Shown here: piece by piece, positions 18,772-20,003 of the stretch
Numbering within the stretch: position 1 is the first letter of the stretch
Layout: each line of letters opens with the position of its first letter
From: Sporomusaceae bacterium
GTDB lineage: Bacteria > Bacillota_C > Negativicutes > Sporomusales_B > UBA7701
DNA length: 20,003 nucleotides
Assembly (NCBI GenBank): GCA_022839045.1
Contig: JALHDI010000048.1
Span: 1 to 20,003 of the forward strand
Direction: 5' to 3'
The notes under the pieces: generated by a model
Database searches by the model: none
Seen by the model: only the letters and a program-made list of their open reading frames with translations
What the model was told of the DNA's origin: nothing
Made by a program: the position numbers and the translations under genes

Positions 18772-19842
18772 TTACTGGTAACCGGCAGCATCCAGTTCAG
18801 CGAACGACGTATTCATTATCGGGTACTTGCGCCACTCCTTATAGTCGAAGTGCCACCACTCTTCGTCGTAAACGGTGAAACCTTCGGCCTCCAGGTAGGT
18901 GCGCAGCAGATCACGGCGCCACCGCTCCAAGGCAGTGCCGCCGGGATAGCCCGGGTGAGCCCGCAGGGAAAACTCGTCGAAATCGCTGATCATTGCCACC
19001 GGGTGGCCTGTGGCCAGGTCATACAACGAAACGTCGACGGCGCCGCCGCGGTTATGGCGGGAGCCTTTCGCCGGATCGGCGACGAACATCTTCTGTGCGT
19101 CTGGCGTCGCATCCCAGAACATCTTGGTGACGGACCAGGGACGGTAAGCGTCATGGACAATAATGCCGTAACCGTGCCCGGCAAGCTTCGCATGGGCGCG
19201 CGCCAGCGCCTCCGCCGCGGGGCGTTGCAAGTAAGCTCTCGGCCGGTCGTACAGCGCGACGCCCATGAAATTATCGGCTGTCGCGTAGCGGATATCGATG
19301 CTGATCGCGGGATCGAAGCCCGTCACGTCAATAAGCTCGGGTGAGAGGAAAGATCGCTGTTCCCGGGGCGGAGTAGCGGCTGCCGCTTTCCGGCGGAGCT
19401 CGTCGATGGAATACTGCGGTTTAATGCGGAAGGTCAATCCCTTTTCGGGGTCGAAAAACTGGCGATTGTATATAGCCGTACCCACCCGGCAAACAGAGCC
19501 TAAACCGGCGGCGTCCCGCTTAATGTTGACGGTTCTTGAAACCCTCTCCAACGGATTGGCTAAATTTAGCCGGTATTCATCCGCCGAGACGGCCTGTAAG
19601 GGATAAACGGCGTAAACAGAAAATGCAGGGCCGCTCCTTTCGCTAAGATCGTATACCATTTCCACTCGGCCGTCAGTTTCCCGCAGAAGAAAGCGCCCCT
19701 CATCGCTCTCGTACAATCCGATGATCTGTTTTAACGCCGGCGATATGTCCGCCGGGGCCGCGCTTACCGGCAAGGCAGCCGCGAGGACCAACGCAACGGC
19801 GGCCGCAGCCAGCCAGACTCTTTGCCTAAGCCAGTATTTCAT
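18772..19842 (-). CDS. Secreted VanX-like D-alanyl-D-alanine dipeptidase with extra N-terminal domain
   Basis: A zinc dipeptidase of the VanX/DdpX (M15D) type, which cleaves D-Ala-D-Ala. Residues 1-28 are a signal peptide (WLAAAAVALVLAAALPVSAA). The catalytic domain is about 168-356: DAYRP (231-235), SRHNRGGAVD with zinc ligands His263 and Asp270, and EWWHFDY with catalytic Glu328 and zinc ligand His331. All needed residues are present. Residues about 30-165 are an additional, probably beta-rich region absent from VanX; I do not recognise it. The start is ATG 19842 with GGGGGG upstream; the open frame to 19929 lacks a site and would spoil the signal peptide. With no vanH/vanA genes nearby, a role in peptidoglycan turnover or D-Ala recycling is more likely than glycopeptide resistance. 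Confidence 0.9.
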   Translation of the reverse strand: MKYWLRQRVWLAAAAVALVLAAALPVSAAPADISPALKQIIGLYESDEGRFLLRETDGRVEMVYDLSERSGPAFSVYAVYPLQAVSADEYRLNLANPLERVSRTVNIKRDAAGLGSVCRVGTAIYNRQFFDPEKGLTFRIKPQYSIDELRRKAAAATPPREQRSFLSPELIDVTGFDPAISIDIRYATADNFMGVALYDRPRAYLQRPAAEALARAHAKLAGHGYGIIVHDAYRPWSVTKMFWDATPDAQKMFVADPAKGSRHNRGGAVDVSLYDLATGHPVAMISDFDEFSLRAHPGYPGGTALERWRRDLLRTYLEAEGFTVYDEEWWHFDYKEWRKYPIMNTSFAELDAAGYQ

Positions 19843-19914
19843 TACCAATCCCCCCACAATATGTATGATTATTCCTTCTATCATTCCGCCCCATATCCTG
19901 CCTGACAAACAGAC

Positions 19915-19943
19915 AAAACCCGCTCGCAATGCGAGCGGGTTTT
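19915..19943 (-). terminator. Terminator of the rRNA operon
   Basis: A 13-bp perfect stem (19915-19927 with 19931-19943), core CCCGCTCGC, with AAAA and TTTT flanks on opposite sides, so it works on the minus strand directly after the 5S rRNA. Confidence 0.9.
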
Positions 19944-19950
19944 CGTAATC

Positions 19951-20003
19951 AGCGGCTACCTATCCTCCCAGGCCGTCGCCAGCCAAGTACTTTCGGCGTA
20001 TAG
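19951..20003 (-). rRNA. rrf: 5S rRNA, 3' end (truncated by window edge)
   Basis: On the minus strand this reads the typical 3' half of bacterial 5S rRNA: GTACTTGGCTGGCGACGGCC, then TGGGAGGATAGGTAGCCGC. The terminator at 19943-19915 follows directly. The rest of the operon lies to the right of the window. The exact 3' end, near 19950, is estimated. Confidence 0.9.

Overview
The window looks like a chromosomal piece of a GC-rich, anaerobic, fermentative Firmicute. The best guess is a Negativicutes/Sporomusaceae-type organism: strong AGGAGG ribosome binding sites, a butyrate-type thiolase/3-hydroxyacyl-CoA dehydrogenase pair, sigma-54 regulation, carbamate kinase and a Firmicute-like 5S rRNA end. 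The taxonomic call is inference; no database was searched.

Layout. 1-1423: the N-terminal part of an OmpR-type response regulator, two very small His/Cys-rich genes (one only 59 codons) and a SHOCT-domain membrane protein. Their upstream regions share TTCAC direct repeats in 11-bp phase, so they look like one two-component regulon. 1451-5731: a nucleobase block with an NCS2 permease carrying an unusual soluble C-terminal domain, carbamate kinase (arcC) and a uracil permease (uraA). 5965-9011: a thiolase - hydroxybutyryl-CoA dehydrogenase - IclR regulator operon with a clear sigma-A promoter and a palindrome over its -10. 9098-10284: a small orphan gene and a hemerythrin-like protein in which two of seven iron ligands appear replaced.

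10298-15728 is the most interesting stretch. A PAS-AAA+-Fis sigma-54 activator gene lies next to a consensus -24/-12 promoter pointing the other way. That promoter drives about 430 nt with no convincing ORF but many hairpins, ending in an intrinsic terminator: a candidate sigma-54-dependent noncoding RNA. Some 3.7 kb away a second, very similar -24/-12 promoter drives a 40-codon peptide gene with a good ribosome binding site. Both promoters have the same palindrome, TATGC-N6-GCATA, about 133 bp upstream. I propose one regulon: activator, structured RNA and small peptide. Between them lie a DASS/SLC13 anion transporter with a 30-residue membrane peptide behind it, and two divergent XRE repressors whose GTTTC-N5-GAAAC operators also occur in front of the hemerythrin-like gene.

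15866-20003: a small cupin, a GT2-GtrA glycosyltransferase followed by a PIG-V-like mannosyltransferase, a secreted VanX-like D-Ala-D-Ala dipeptidase, and the 3' end of a 5S rRNA with its terminator, i.e. the end of an rRNA operon on the minus strand.
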